Below, piece after piece: positions 25,930-34,988 of a DNA stretch of 64,000 bases (its first letter is position 1; each line of letters opens with the position of its first letter). The position numbers were made by a program, and so were the translations under genes. Source of the stretch: UMGS1696 sp964621755 (GTDB lineage Bacteria; Bacillota; Clostridia; Oscillospirales; CAG-272); contig CAZUPI010000012.1 of assembly GCA_964621755.1 (NCBI GenBank), forward strand, positions 5,307 to 69,306, given 5' to 3'. The notes under the pieces were generated by a model that worked only from the letters and a program-made list of their open reading frames with translations, was not told where the DNA came from and did no database searches.

Positions 25930-26793
25930 GTGAATTCGGGCAAAATAGAAATTATTAGCATGGAAAGATACCTCGCGGATGGTGAAAAATACTATATTGA
26001 ATATAACCATGTGAATGTGTTCTACAGGCCCCATCTGCACCGCTTTTTTGAAATCGAATTTATCACCGGAGGCAGCGGATATGAAGAAATTGACGGTAAA
26101 ATGTATGAAATTGAAAAAGGTGATGTCGCTATCATGGTGCCGAATGAAGTGCATTCATATGTTTGCAAAAACGGACAGTCACTTGAAATTACAAGTATCA
26201 AAGTAAGCCCGCATTTCCTGAAAGAAGAAGCTGCAATTGTGACTTCAAGTTTGCTTGTGAAAAAGTTATCAGCTTCCGATTATGCCCTTATCGAGCTCCT
26301 ATGCAGTAAAGTTTCCTCATACAGTGAGGATTCTGCCCAAGCGCTATCCTATCACATTATCAGAGAGTGCATTGGCTTGGTTTTTCTGATGTGTCTTGCT
26401 CATAAAAATGAGTCCGCCATACAGCTTATGGATGATTCTGAATCTGACAGATATCGCCGCGCTCTTTTGTATATTCATAAAAACTTCCGGCGCAACTTGA
26501 CAGTTGCAGAGGTTGCGGCTGAGGTATATCTTGCGCCGAACTATTTCAGTTCATATTTCAAAAAAAATATGGGAATGTCATGCAGTCGCTACATCAACAA
26601 GTTACGGCTTGAATTGGCATATGAATACATCATGGCAACTGACATGCCCCTCAAAGAAATATTTTATCGCTGCGGATTTCGATCATTTGCGTATTTTTCA
26701 AATGTATTTAAAGATTATTACGGATATGCCCCCGGGTATTATCGGAAAAATCGTAAAAATGTTATTCAAAGGGAGATTCCCGTGAAAAAATAA
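25930..26793 (+). CDS. AraC family transcriptional regulator
   Basis: A 287-residue regulator with an N-terminal cupin-like sensor (FYRPHLHRFFEIEFI, then GDVAIMVPNEVHSY) and a C-terminal pair of helix-turn-helix motifs from about residue 190 (LTVAEVAAEVYLAPNYFSSYFKK, abridged here as LTVAEVAAEVYL, and FRSFAYFSNVFKDYYGYAPG). Such proteins usually activate carbohydrate-uptake or -degradation genes when a sugar binds. The GTG at 25930 is preferred, with AGAGGTG about nine bases upstream; the GTG at 25918 is part of that site. The gene is 13 bases before a solute-binding lipoprotein gene, which it probably controls or senses for. Confidence 0.85.
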   Translation: MNSGKIEIISMERYLADGEKYYIEYNHVNVFYRPHLHRFFEIEFITGGSGYEEIDGKMYEIEKGDVAIMVPNEVHSYVCKNGQSLEITSIKVSPHFLKEEAAIVTSSLLVKKLSASDYALIELLCSKVSSYSEDSAQALSYHIIRECIGLVFLMCLAHKNESAIQLMDDSESDRYRRALLYIHKNFRRNLTVAEVAAEVYLAPNYFSSYFKKNMGMSCSRYINKLRLELAYEYIMATDMPLKEIFYRCGFRSFAYFSNVFKDYYGYAPGYYRKNRKNVIQREIPVKK

Positions 26794-26806
26794 AGGAGCA
26801 GAAAGA

Positions 26807-28285
26807 ATGAAAAAACAGTGGAACGCATTATTACTTGCCATATTGTTGGTTGGGGGGACAGTGATAGGTTGCAGCAATAACGAGACACCAACCAATACTG
26901 ACAACGGTTCCGCAATATCATCTACGGCGGAAACGGATGGAGAGCAGGCAGAGGAGAATGAGTCAGAATGGAAGATGTTTGAAAACCTTCCGGAAGAGGA
27001 TTTTAATGGACGTACGTACACCATTCTCGCCAGAATGGAGAACGAATCACAGTTTGTGTCCTACGAAATGACGGGTGAGAGCGTAAACGACAGCATCTAT
27101 GAACGAAACCTTGCGGTAATGGACCGGTATAATATTACAATAGAGGTTCCCACAATTGACGGAAGCTGGGGCAATAATGTAAACTATACTGCTTCCATTC
27201 GTGCGTCGATTCAATCCGGCGATGGTGCGTATGACTTGATAGACGGTTATGCGGCGGTAGTCGGCACACTTGTCATGGATGGATGCTATTACCGCCTTAA
27301 CGATATCGAATATATTGAGCCTTCCGCAAAGTGGTGGTCTATATCTGCGGTCGAGGATTTATCTATTAACGGCAATGTATATCTGACGCCGGGCGACATT
27401 TCGATGAGCTTGTATGACAACATTTTTGCATTTTTCTTCAATCAGAATATGTTTGAGGAATTCGGACTCGATGATGTATATGCTCTTGTAAACAACGGCA
27501 CATGGACGTATGACACATTTTTAAAAATCTGTACGGCAGTGTCTATTGATGCAGATGGAAACGGGACGTACAACGAAAATGATATATATGGCGTTGTCTT
27601 TTCCGACGACCTTGAATTCAATAATTTCCACTATGCGTTCCAAATTCCGATTACTGTGAAGGATGCTGATGGATATCCGGTATTCAATCTCGGGAGCGAG
27701 TCAGTGGCGAACCTTGTTGATACGATGAAAACTCTGGCATACAGCACAAACGGTGTATACTACTACAAAGGAAACGACAGCGGAAAGCTAAATATGTTTT
27801 TGGCAGGGCAGGCAGCCATTATGCCGAACCTGCTGTCTGCTACGGTGTCGCTTCGCGATATGGAGGATAATTTCGGGATTTTGCCTTATCCGAAGTATGA
27901 TGAATCGCAAGCTGGGTATTACACGACGTCACGTGATAACTCCATTTTGTTTGGTATTCCGATTGATGTAAAGGACGCAAATTTTGCAGGACTCATCAGC
28001 GAAGCACTTTGTCAAGCAAGCTATCAGATGGTGAAGCCGGTGTACTATGAGAATGTACTGAAAACAAAACTGGCGCGCGATGCTGAGTCTCAGGAAATGA
28101 TAGATATTTTGCGTGACGGCCTGGTATTCGACATTGGTGCAGTATATGCACTCCAGCTTGAGCGCGCAGGATTTCTTGTGCGTGACTGCGTGTACTATCA
28201 ATATGAGTATGCTTCACACTACAAAGCAAACGAAAATAAGTATAATCAAGCGTTGGAAGATTTCATCGCCCACTTTAAAGATTGA
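26807..28285 (+). CDS. Sugar ABC transporter solute-binding lipoprotein
   Basis: A 492-residue extracellular family 1 solute-binding protein. A signal peptide ends in the lipobox VIGC (Cys22 would be lipidated), followed by an acidic, Ser/Thr-rich linker and the two-lobed binding domain (YDLIDGYAAVV, FFFNQNMFEEFGL, MFLAGQAAIMPNLL, FGILPYPKYDE). It sits on the outer face of the membrane and likely binds an oligosaccharide. No permease or ATPase gene follows; a terminator comes 20 bases after the stop. It must therefore use membrane parts encoded elsewhere, or act only as a sensor with the AraC protein upstream. Confidence 0.88.
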   Translation: MKKQWNALLLAILLVGGTVIGCSNNETPTNTDNGSAISSTAETDGEQAEENESEWKMFENLPEEDFNGRTYTILARMENESQFVSYEMTGESVNDSIYERNLAVMDRYNITIEVPTIDGSWGNNVNYTASIRASIQSGDGAYDLIDGYAAVVGTLVMDGCYYRLNDIEYIEPSAKWWSISAVEDLSINGNVYLTPGDISMSLYDNIFAFFFNQNMFEEFGLDDVYALVNNGTWTYDTFLKICTAVSIDADGNGTYNENDIYGVVFSDDLEFNNFHYAFQIPITVKDADGYPVFNLGSESVANLVDTMKTLAYSTNGVYYYKGNDSGKLNMFLAGQAAIMPNLLSATVSLRDMEDNFGILPYPKYDESQAGYYTTSRDNSILFGIPIDVKDANFAGLISEALCQASYQMVKPVYYENVLKTKLARDAESQEMIDILRDGLVFDIGAVYALQLERAGFLVRDCVYYQYEYASHYKANENKYNQALEDFIAHFKD

Positions 28286-28303
28286 GTTACATGAGTCCGA
28301 TGG

Positions 28304-28356
28304 AAAAAGGATGTGCTGGGGGGATTTTTTCAAATATCCCAGTACATCCTTTTTTC
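28304..28356. terminator. Bidirectional terminator between convergent genes
   Basis: AAAAAGGATGTGCTGGG pairs with TCCCAGTACATCCTTTTT, with an internal AT-rich loop. A- and T-runs flank both sides, so it works for the lipoprotein gene and for the oppositely oriented iron-sulfur gene. Confidence 0.82.
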
Positions 28357-28358
28357 TT

Positions 28359-29063
28359 TTATTCACTTATTATTTTTCCGTCAGTTGAAATCACAACGAC
28401 TTGCCATGGAAGAAGCTTGCCGCTTTCTTTCAGCGCTGTCTTTACCGCCATTTCTATTCCGCCGCAACACGGGACCTCCATCCGTACGACTGTCACGCTT
28501 TTTACATTATTTTTTTTGATAATTTCGGTCAGCTTTTGAGCGTAGTCTGCGTTGTCGAGCTTTGGACATCCGATAAGTGTGATTCGATTCTTAATAAAGC
28601 GGTTGTGAAAATCACCGTATGCGTAGGAGGTGCAGTCTGCTGCCACAAGCAGATTAGCACCATCGAAATACGGCGCATTGACTGGGACCAGCTTAATCTG
28701 CACAGGCCACTGCGACAGTCTGCTGGGGCGTGCGGCACGTTCGTATGATTCCTCCGGAATACTCTTTGGTTGAATCTTTTTCACATGCGTACCTGCACAT
28801 CCGCACGGCAGAATGGGCTCGTTTTTCTTCCGTTTGGCTGTCTTTACAGCTTCTTCATTATATGCCGCAGCCTCACGTTGTACAAAAGTGATAGCGCCTG
28901 TCGGACATGCCGGCAGACAATCCCCCAATCCATCGCAGTAATCGTCGCGCAGCAGCTTTGCCTTTCCGTTTACCATTCCTATGGCTCCCTCATGACATGC
29001 TTTCGCACATGAGCCGCATCCGTTACACTTTTCTTCATCAATGTGTATAATTTTTCTAATCAT
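28359..29063 (-). CDS. 4Fe-4S binding protein
   Basis: A 234-residue ferredoxin-like protein. The N-terminal 60 residues hold two cluster sites: CNGCGSCAKACHEGAIG, then CDGLGDCLPACPTGAI, the second with the altered C-x5-C-x3-C spacing seen in a known clostridial family. The rest has LIGCPKLDNADY and VVRMEVPCCGG, suggesting further cysteine-based metal binding. A redox role in the cytoplasm is likely, but the partner is unknown. The ATG at 29063 has AAGGAG upstream; a long in-frame upstream extension is not coding because it runs through the Crp/Fnr promoter region. It is transcribed divergently from a Crp/Fnr regulator. Confidence 0.85.
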   Translation of the reverse strand: MIRKIIHIDEEKCNGCGSCAKACHEGAIGMVNGKAKLLRDDYCDGLGDCLPACPTGAITFVQREAAAYNEEAVKTAKRKKNEPILPCGCAGTHVKKIQPKSIPEESYERAARPSRLSQWPVQIKLVPVNAPYFDGANLLVAADCTSYAYGDFHNRFIKNRITLIGCPKLDNADYAQKLTEIIKKNNVKSVTVVRMEVPCCGGIEMAVKTALKESGKLLPWQVVVISTDGKIISE

Positions 29064-29123
29064 GTTGAACTCCTTATCTGTTGACTCTACGCGATTATTA
29101 TAGTATAATAAAAGAAATAAATC

Positions 29124-29139
29124 TGTTGTATAAACAACA
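29124..29139. promoter_or_regulatory. Operator palindrome shared by ferredoxin and Crp/Fnr genes
   Basis: TGTTGTATAAACAACA: 6-bp inverted repeat around ATAA, placed in the 79-base divergent gap and next to the regulator start. It resembles Crp/Fnr-family half-sites (TGTTG..CAACA), so autoregulation and control of the iron-sulfur gene are likely. A TATAAT-like -10 for the minus strand lies at about 29100-29110. Confidence 0.6.
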
Positions 29140-29154
29140 AAAATGAGAGTTTTT

Positions 29155-29814
29155 ATGAAAAAATATATTCCAAAATTGTTGGAAGCAAGCTTATTCAGCG
29201 GAATTGCGGCGGATGATATCGAGTCGATACTAAAATGTCTGCGTGCGGATAAGAGAACGTATAGAAAAGGAGAGCACATCTTTCGGGCGGGGGAGACTGT
29301 TTCCTCGATTGTGCTGCTATTGGAGGGGTGTGTCCACATCCAGCGGGAGGATTATTGGGGCAACCTAAGCATTCTGAACGAAATTCGCGCGGGTGAAGTT
29401 TTCGGGGAAGCGTATGCGGTGCAGGGACAAACGATAACCAACAATGTTGTGGCAGTTGCGGACAGCGTAATGATGTTTTTCGATTTTGGAAAAATTATGT
29501 CGTTTTGTTCTCCGTTTTGTCCTCACCATTTGCGACTGATACAGAATACATTTTGCATTATCGCAGAGAAAAACCGCGTTCTGACGCAAAAGCTCGGCCA
29601 CATGTCCCAACGCACGACTCGTCAAAAACTGTTGTCGTATCTATCAGAGCAGTCTGCCAAAGCTGACAGCGCGGCATTCGACATCCCATTCAACCGCCAG
29701 CAGCTCGCGGATTTCTTGTCTGTCGACCGCAGCGCAATGTCGGCAGAGCTTTCAAAAATGCAGAAGGACGGGATTGTTACGTATAACAGAAACCATTTTG
29801 TTTTGCTGAAGTGA
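29155..29814 (+). CDS. Crp/Fnr family transcriptional regulator
   Basis: A 219-residue regulator with an N-terminal cyclic-nucleotide-like beta-roll (residues about 20-110, RKGEHIFRAGETVSSIVLLL and GEVFGEAYAVQ) and a C-terminal winged helix (RQQLADFLSVDRSAMSAELS recognition region). It lacks the Fnr N-terminal cysteine set and resembles the clostridial group found beside hydroxylamine reductase or 4Fe-4S protein genes, which answer nitrosative or redox stress. The ATG at 29155 is preferred over 29143 because GAGAG is close by; both are weak. It is divergent from the ferredoxin gene, with a palindrome between them. Confidence 0.85.
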   Translation: MKKYIPKLLEASLFSGIAADDIESILKCLRADKRTYRKGEHIFRAGETVSSIVLLLEGCVHIQREDYWGNLSILNEIRAGEVFGEAYAVQGQTITNNVVAVADSVMMFFDFGKIMSFCSPFCPHHLRLIQNTFCIIAEKNRVLTQKLGHMSQRTTRQKLLSYLSEQSAKADSAAFDIPFNRQQLADFLSVDRSAMSAELSKMQKDGIVTYNRNHFVLLK

Positions 29815-29842
29815 AAGGAGAGTGGACGATGCCACTCTCCTT
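29811..29842. terminator. Hairpin between convergent Crp/Fnr and carB-dapF genes
   Basis: AGGAGAGTGG/CCACTCTCCT with flanking GTGA/TCAC and a six-base loop, followed by GATTTTT. Confidence 0.75.
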
Positions 29843-29860
29843 CACGATTTTTCACCAAAA

Positions 29861-32800
29861 CTATATTTCTACGACCCCGTCGTATATCTGTTCAGCGTTG
29901 CCGCGCATGTATACCGTTTTATCGTCGGTGTAGCGGATGAATAAATCGCCGCCGGGCAGCATGACGCGGACAGTTTCGTTGCGGGCGCACGAGCCGTTTT
30001 CTACTGCTGCTACTACAGCTGCGCAGGCACCGGTACCACAGGCGAATGTTTCACCTGTGCCGCGCTCCCAGACGCGCATTTTTATCGTGTGGTCGTCGAT
30101 GACGCGCACAAATTCTGTATTTACGCGCATTGGGAAAATGGGGTGGTCCTCAAACTGCGGACCGATGGTCCCGAGTTCGAGGGAATCTGTGTCGTCGCAG
30201 AATACCACACAGTGCGGGTTTCCCATGGAGACGCAGGTGATTTTGTATTCCGTTCCGTAGATGTCGACGGGGCGGTCGATGATTTTCTCTCCGTCAAGCG
30301 TGACCGGAATTTTTTGAGGTGCAAGCTCCGCTTTTCCCATATTTACTTCGGCTTGGACTACCAGATTGTTTTTGGTAATCAGCTTCAGTGCCCTGATTCC
30401 ACTGGCGGTGTCGATTGTGATGTTCTTCTTCCCGACGCCTTTTACGTCATACAAGTATTTACCCACGCAGCGGATGGCGTTTCCGCACATCAGACCTTCG
30501 CTTCCGTCGGTATTGAACATCTGCATTCTCGCGTCGGCGATTTTCGAAGGGTAAATCAGAATCAGACCGTCACTGCCGATTCCATAGTGTCGGTCGGACA
30601 AGAGAACTGACAAAAATTCAGGCGAGTCGACCTGTTCTTCAAAGCAGTCCAGGTAAATATAATCGTTACCGCAGCCCTGCATTTTCATGAAATGCAGCTT
30701 TTTCTTTTCGGTGCGGCGGTTGTTGATGTCAATCAGCTCTGTGCTTTGTTCGCTGTATCGGCTCATCAGGCTATCAGCGAGGGCGTTTGCGGTGTCAATC
30801 GAGGTCATACACGGGATCCCGAGTATACACGCACGGCGGCGGATTTTGACGCTGTCGCGTGCCGGAATCCGACCCTTTGCCGAGGTCGACAGTATATACC
30901 GGATTTTGCCCGATTCGAGTAGAGACAGAGTATTGTTGTCGCTCTCATGGATTTTGTCAACCGCAGTTACCGGCATCCCTGCGTGCTGGATAACCGCTGC
31001 AGTACCGCGTGTGGCGTAAAGTGAGAATCCAAGGGCGTGGAACTTTTTCCCGATATCTGCCACCTCATGCTTGTCGCTGTCCCGTACGCTGATAAATACG
31101 CCGCCCTTTTTGTACATCTTGTAACCAGCCGCGACAAGCCCCTTGTACAGCGCTTCGCGCAGATTGCTTCCAATTCCGAGAACCTCGCCGGTCGATTTCA
31201 TTTCCGGACCGAGGTGTGTATCTACATCAATCAGCTTCTCGAAGGAGAACACCGGAACCTTCACGGCAGTATACGGAGATGGCGGATATAACCCCGTACC
31301 ATAGCCCATATTGGCAAGTTTCTCACCAAGGCTTACCCGCATGGCAAGCTCGACCATCGGAACGCCCGTGACCTTGCTGAGGTAGGGAACCGTTCGGGAC
31401 GCGCGGGGATTTACTTCAATAACATAGATGTTGTCGTGGGCAATGATGTACTGGATATTCACAATCCCGACTGCATTGAGCCCCTCGCAGAGCTGCTTGG
31501 TGGTGTGAATAATCCGCTCGACCATTTCGTCGTCAAGGTGCGCGGCGGGGTACATGGCAATGCTGTCGCCGGAGTGGATTCCGGTGCGCTCGATGTGCTC
31601 CATGATGCCCGGCAGAAGAACGTCTGTACCATCAAAAATCGCATCGACTTCAATTTCCATGCCCTCTATGTATTTATCAATCAGCACCGGATTTTCGATG
31701 TTCTGTGCGAGGATGATTTTCATATATTCAGAAACATCATCGTCGTGATAGGCAATCGTCATGTTCTGCCCGCCGAGAACATACGACGGACGAAGCAGGA
31801 CCGGATAGGTCAAGTTACGAGCTGCGTTCAACGCTTCCTCTTCCGTCATAACGGTGTGCCCCTTCGGACGAAGGATATGCAAGGATTCAAGAAGTGCGTC
31901 GAATCGCTCGCGGTCCTCCGCCATGTCGATGCTGTCTGCACTCGTGCCGATAATCGGGATGCCGAGCTTATCAAGACGTTTGGTCAACTTAATCGAGGTT
32001 TGCCCGCCGAATGCGACCACAACACCGCACGGCTTCTCGACGGCAATAATGTGCTCTACATCCTCGGGATACAACGGCTCGAAATAAAGTCGGTCAGCAA
32101 TGTCAAAGTCAGTCGATACGGTTTCCGGGTTGTTGTTGATAATAACAACTTCGTATCCGAGCTTTTTCAGCGCGCGTACACAGTGAACACTGGCGTAGTC
32201 AAACTCAATCCCCTGACCGATTCGGATAGGGCCGGAGCCCAGTACGATGACGGTCTTCTTTTCGGATTGATTCAGGAAGGGAAGAACCTCGTTTTCTCCA
32301 CCCGCTTCGGCGGCGTTGTAGGAGGCATAAAAATATGGAGTGACCGCCGCAAATTCGCCGCTGCACGTGTCGACCATTTTATAGGTCGGAGCAAGGGTAT
32401 CGGAAACTGCACTGCCGGATAGGGACGCGAGGCCACGGTTGGTATAACCGAGTTTTTTCCCCTCGTAATAGTCATCCTTCGTTAACGGATGTCCGGCTAT
32501 TTTTTCTTCATAATGCACCAGATTCAGCAGCTTATACAAGAACCAGCGGTCAATTTTGGTGATATCGAACAGCATATCCACAGATACGCCTCGGTGCAGC
32601 GCTTCAAACAGGTAGAATAAGCGCAGGTCGGTGGGTTCGCTCAATTTTTCTATGAGAGCCTCATACGACAGCTCTTGGGCTGTCTTCAGATTCAGCGTGT
32701 CGAGTGAGATTTCCGCACCGCGCACGGCTTTCAGAATAGCCGACTCAAAGCTGTCCGATATTGCCATGACTTCGCCGGTCGCCTTCATTTGCGTGCCGAG

Positions 32801-33913
32801 AGTGCGCTTGGCATAGACGAATTTATCAAACGGCCACTTTGGAAACTTTACCGCAACATAGTCAATGGCGGGTTCAAACGCGGCGTAGGTACTTCCGGTG
32901 ACTGCGTTTTTGATTTCATCAAGCGTATATCCAATCGCAATTTTTGCCGCAACTTTGGCAATCGGGTAACCGGTTGCTTTTGAAGCAAGGGCAGAGGAAC
33001 GCGATACACGCGGGTTGACTTCAATTACCGCATACTCAAACGAGTCGGGATTCAGCGCAAATTGACAGTTGCATCCGCCCTCCACGCCAAGCGCCTCAAT
33101 GATTTTCAGCGCTGCGCTGCGCAGCATCTGATATTCCCGGTCGGCGAGGGTGACAGTCGGCGCGATAACGATGCTGTCTCCAGTATGGACTCCGACCGGG
33201 TCGAAGTTTTCCATGGAACACACTGTGATGACATTTCCGCATCTGTCGCGCATGACCTCAAATTCGATTTCTTTCCATCCGGCGATGCAGCGCTCGACAA
33301 GAATTTGCGATATTGGTGACTGTGCAATTCCGTTCGCCGCAATCATGCCCAACTCTTCCGCGTCCTGCGCAATGCCGCCGCCCGACCCGCCGAGAGTGAA
33401 TGCCGGACGTACAATAACCGGATAACCGATTTCATTTGCAAATTCTAACGCGTCGGGAACGGTTGTCACGACCTTTGAAGGAATGCAGGGCTGACCAATG
33501 GATTGCATCGTATCTTTGAAAATCTGCCTGTCCTCCGCTTTGTCAATGGTCTCTGGCGAGGAACCGAGAAGGCGGACATTGTGGGAGTCGAGAAAGCCGC
33601 TTTTGGCAAGCTGCATAGAGAGGGTAAGACCGGTCTGACCGCCGAGTCCGGACAGAATGCTGTCCGGTTTTTCCTTTTCGATGATTCGCTGCAAAGTGGT
33701 GAGGGTCAGTGGCTCTATGTAAATTTTGTCAGCCATTACGCCGTCTGTCATAATGGTGGCGGGGTTAGAGTTGACGAGCACGATTTCAATGCCGTCTTCC
33801 TTCAGAGCACGGCATGCCTGTACACCCGCATAGTCGAATTCCGCTGCCTGACCAATGATGATAGGACCGGAGCCAATCACAAGGACTTTTTTAATCTCGG
33901 GATTCTTCGGCAT
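29861..33913 (-). CDS. carB-dapF: Carbamoyl-phosphate synthase large subunit fused to diaminopimelate epimerase
   Basis: A single 1350-codon frame. Residues 1 to about 1065 are a complete CarB: two ATP-grasp halves starting LVIGSGPIIIGQAAEFDYAG and GSGPIRIGQGIEFDYASV, and a C-terminal MGS-like regulatory domain (FHALGFSLYATRGTAAVI). It makes carbamoyl phosphate from bicarbonate, ammonia and ATP for pyrimidines and arginine. A short charged linker (NNRRTEKKK) leads straight into a complete 275-residue DapF (1076-1350) that converts LL- to meso-diaminopimelate for peptidoglycan and lysine; both catalytic cysteines are present (MCGNA and ACGTGA). The dapF Met at 30686-30688 has no good ribosome site. 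carB overlaps carA by one base (TAATG). There is no stop or frame change at the join. Confidence 0.94.
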   Translation of the reverse strand: MPKNPEIKKVLVIGSGPIIIGQAAEFDYAGVQACRALKEDGIEIVLVNSNPATIMTDGVMADKIYIEPLTLTTLQRIIEKEKPDSILSGLGGQTGLTLSMQLAKSGFLDSHNVRLLGSSPETIDKAEDRQIFKDTMQSIGQPCIPSKVVTTVPDALEFANEIGYPVIVRPAFTLGGSGGGIAQDAEELGMIAANGIAQSPISQILVERCIAGWKEIEFEVMRDRCGNVITVCSMENFDPVGVHTGDSIVIAPTVTLADREYQMLRSAALKIIEALGVEGGCNCQFALNPDSFEYAVIEVNPRVSRSSALASKATGYPIAKVAAKIAIGYTLDEIKNAVTGSTYAAFEPAIDYVAVKFPKWPFDKFVYAKRTLGTQMKATGEVMAISDSFESAILKAVRGAEISLDTLNLKTAQELSYEALIEKLSEPTDLRLFYLFEALHRGVSVDMLFDITKIDRWFLYKLLNLVHYEEKIAGHPLTKDDYYEGKKLGYTNRGLASLSGSAVSDTLAPTYKMVDTCSGEFAAVTPYFYASYNAAEAGGENEVLPFLNQSEKKTVIVLGSGPIRIGQGIEFDYASVHCVRALKKLGYEVVIINNNPETVSTDFDIADRLYFEPLYPEDVEHIIAVEKPCGVVVAFGGQTSIKLTKRLDKLGIPIIGTSADSIDMAEDRERFDALLESLHILRPKGHTVMTEEEALNAARNLTYPVLLRPSYVLGGQNMTIAYHDDDVSEYMKIILAQNIENPVLIDKYIEGMEIEVDAIFDGTDVLLPGIMEHIERTGIHSGDSIAMYPAAHLDDEMVERIIHTTKQLCEGLNAVGIVNIQYIIAHDNIYVIEVNPRASRTVPYLSKVTGVPMVELAMRVSLGEKLANMGYGTGLYPPSPYTAVKVPVFSFEKLIDVDTHLGPEMKSTGEVLGIGSNLREALYKGLVAAGYKMYKKGGVFISVRDSDKHEVADIGKKFHALGFSLYATRGTAAVIQHAGMPVTAVDKIHESDNNTLSLLESGKIRYILSTSAKGRIPARDSVKIRRRACILGIPCMTSIDTANALADSLMSRYSEQSTELIDINNRRTEKKKLHFMKMQGCGNDYIYLDCFEEQVDSPEFLSVLLSDRHYGIGSDGLILIYPSKIADARMQMFNTDGSEGLMCGNAIRCVGKYLYDVKGVGKKNITIDTASGIRALKLITKNNLVVQAEVNMGKAELAPQKIPVTLDGEKIIDRPVDIYGTEYKITCVSMGNPHCVVFCDDTDSLELGTIGPQFEDHPIFPMRVNTEFVRVIDDHTIKMRVWERGTGETFACGTGACAAVVAAVENGSCARNETVRVMLPGGDLFIRYTDDKTVYMRGNAEQIYDGVVEI

Positions 33914-34983
33914 TATTTACGCACCTCCATCATCTTGATAAAGTCGTCGAACAGAAAAGTGGTATCATGCGGACCGCCGCACGCTTCGGGGTGAAATTGT
34001 ACGGAAAACGCGGGCACATTTTTGTAGACAAGTCCCTCGTTCGTACCATCATTTACATTTATAAACAGCTGTTCTGCGATGTGTTCGTCAATACTATCTG
34101 CCACTACCGCGTATCCGTGGTTCTGCGAGGAAATATAGACTCTGCCGTCCCGTGTCGAACGAACCGGTTGGTTGGCGCCGCGGTGACCATATTTTAGTTT
34201 TGCTGTTTCAAACCCGTTTGCAAGCGCGAGAAGCTGGTGTCCGAGACAAATTCCCATTGTTGGAAGACCGTGCGGCATCAGCTCCTGCAGGATTTGAATC
34301 ACATCCACATTGTCACGCGGGTCACCCGGACCGTTTGATAGAAAAATGCCGTTGGGATTCAGTGCAAGTGCCTCCTCCGCAGGTGTATTGTACGGCAGCA
34401 AGTAAACGCGGCATCCATGCCCCACTAAGGAGCGGCAAATGTTTTCTTTCATGCCAAAATCATACAGCGCGACTGTATAGCGAGCATGTTCCGCCTCAAT
34501 CAACCGGCGATTTTTGACTGACACTGCGGCAACCGGCGCTTCAATTCGAAACTGCTTGACCTTATCCAGTACAACCGCATCAGGATGATCTGTGATAATC
34601 CCATTCATGACCCCATGTTCCCGCAGAATTCGGGTCAGTGCACGGGTGTCGATGCCGCACAGGCCCACAATTCCATTTGCCTTTAAAAAGGCATCTACCG
34701 TCCCACTGCACCGGAAATTCGAAGGATGCTCACACCATTCTCTGACAATATATGCCGCAGCGCCTATGCGTTCACTTTCCGCATCTTCCGGAATCACGCC
34801 ATAGTTGCCAATTAAGGGAAAAGTCTGCACAACCGCCTGTCCGGCGTAGCTTTTGTCGGTAAGGGTTTCCAGAAAACCGGTCATTGCGGTGGTGAAAACA
34901 ATTTCCGCAATTACCTCTCCATCCGCGCCGAACGGCTTTCCGCGAAACACCATTCCGTTTTCGAGTACTAAAAATCTATCCAT
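33913..34983 (-). CDS. carA: Carbamoyl-phosphate synthase small subunit
   Basis: A 356-residue glutaminase subunit that feeds ammonia to CarB. The N-terminal CPSase domain has VFTTAMTGFLETLTDKSY and GIDTRALTRILREHG; the C-terminal class I amidotransferase has FLSNGPGDP, the nucleophile in GICLGHQLLA, and the histidine-glutamate pair in FSVQFHPEACGGP. It is middle gene of pyrG-carA-carB/dapF: five bases after pyrG and overlapping carB by one base. No pyrimidine attenuator was seen inside the operon. Confidence 0.97.
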   Translation of the reverse strand: MDRFLVLENGMVFRGKPFGADGEVIAEIVFTTAMTGFLETLTDKSYAGQAVVQTFPLIGNYGVIPEDAESERIGAAAYIVREWCEHPSNFRCSGTVDAFLKANGIVGLCGIDTRALTRILREHGVMNGIITDHPDAVVLDKVKQFRIEAPVAAVSVKNRRLIEAEHARYTVALYDFGMKENICRSLVGHGCRVYLLPYNTPAEEALALNPNGIFLSNGPGDPRDNVDVIQILQELMPHGLPTMGICLGHQLLALANGFETAKLKYGHRGANQPVRSTRDGRVYISSQNHGYAVVADSIDEHIAEQLFINVNDGTNEGLVYKNVPAFSVQFHPEACGGPHDTTFLFDDFIKMMEVRK

Positions 34984-34988
34984 ATAAT

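Noticed and set aside
26508..26785. Out-of-frame open stretch inside the AraC gene
   Set aside because: Shadow of the helix-turn-helix coding region without its own start signal.
30686..30688. Separate start for dapF
   Set aside because: The frame is continuous with carB and there is no usable ribosome site before this ATG.
31436..32422. Plus-strand frame of over 300 codons inside carB
   Set aside because: Antisense shadow of a highly conserved coding region; its translation has no recognisable motif.
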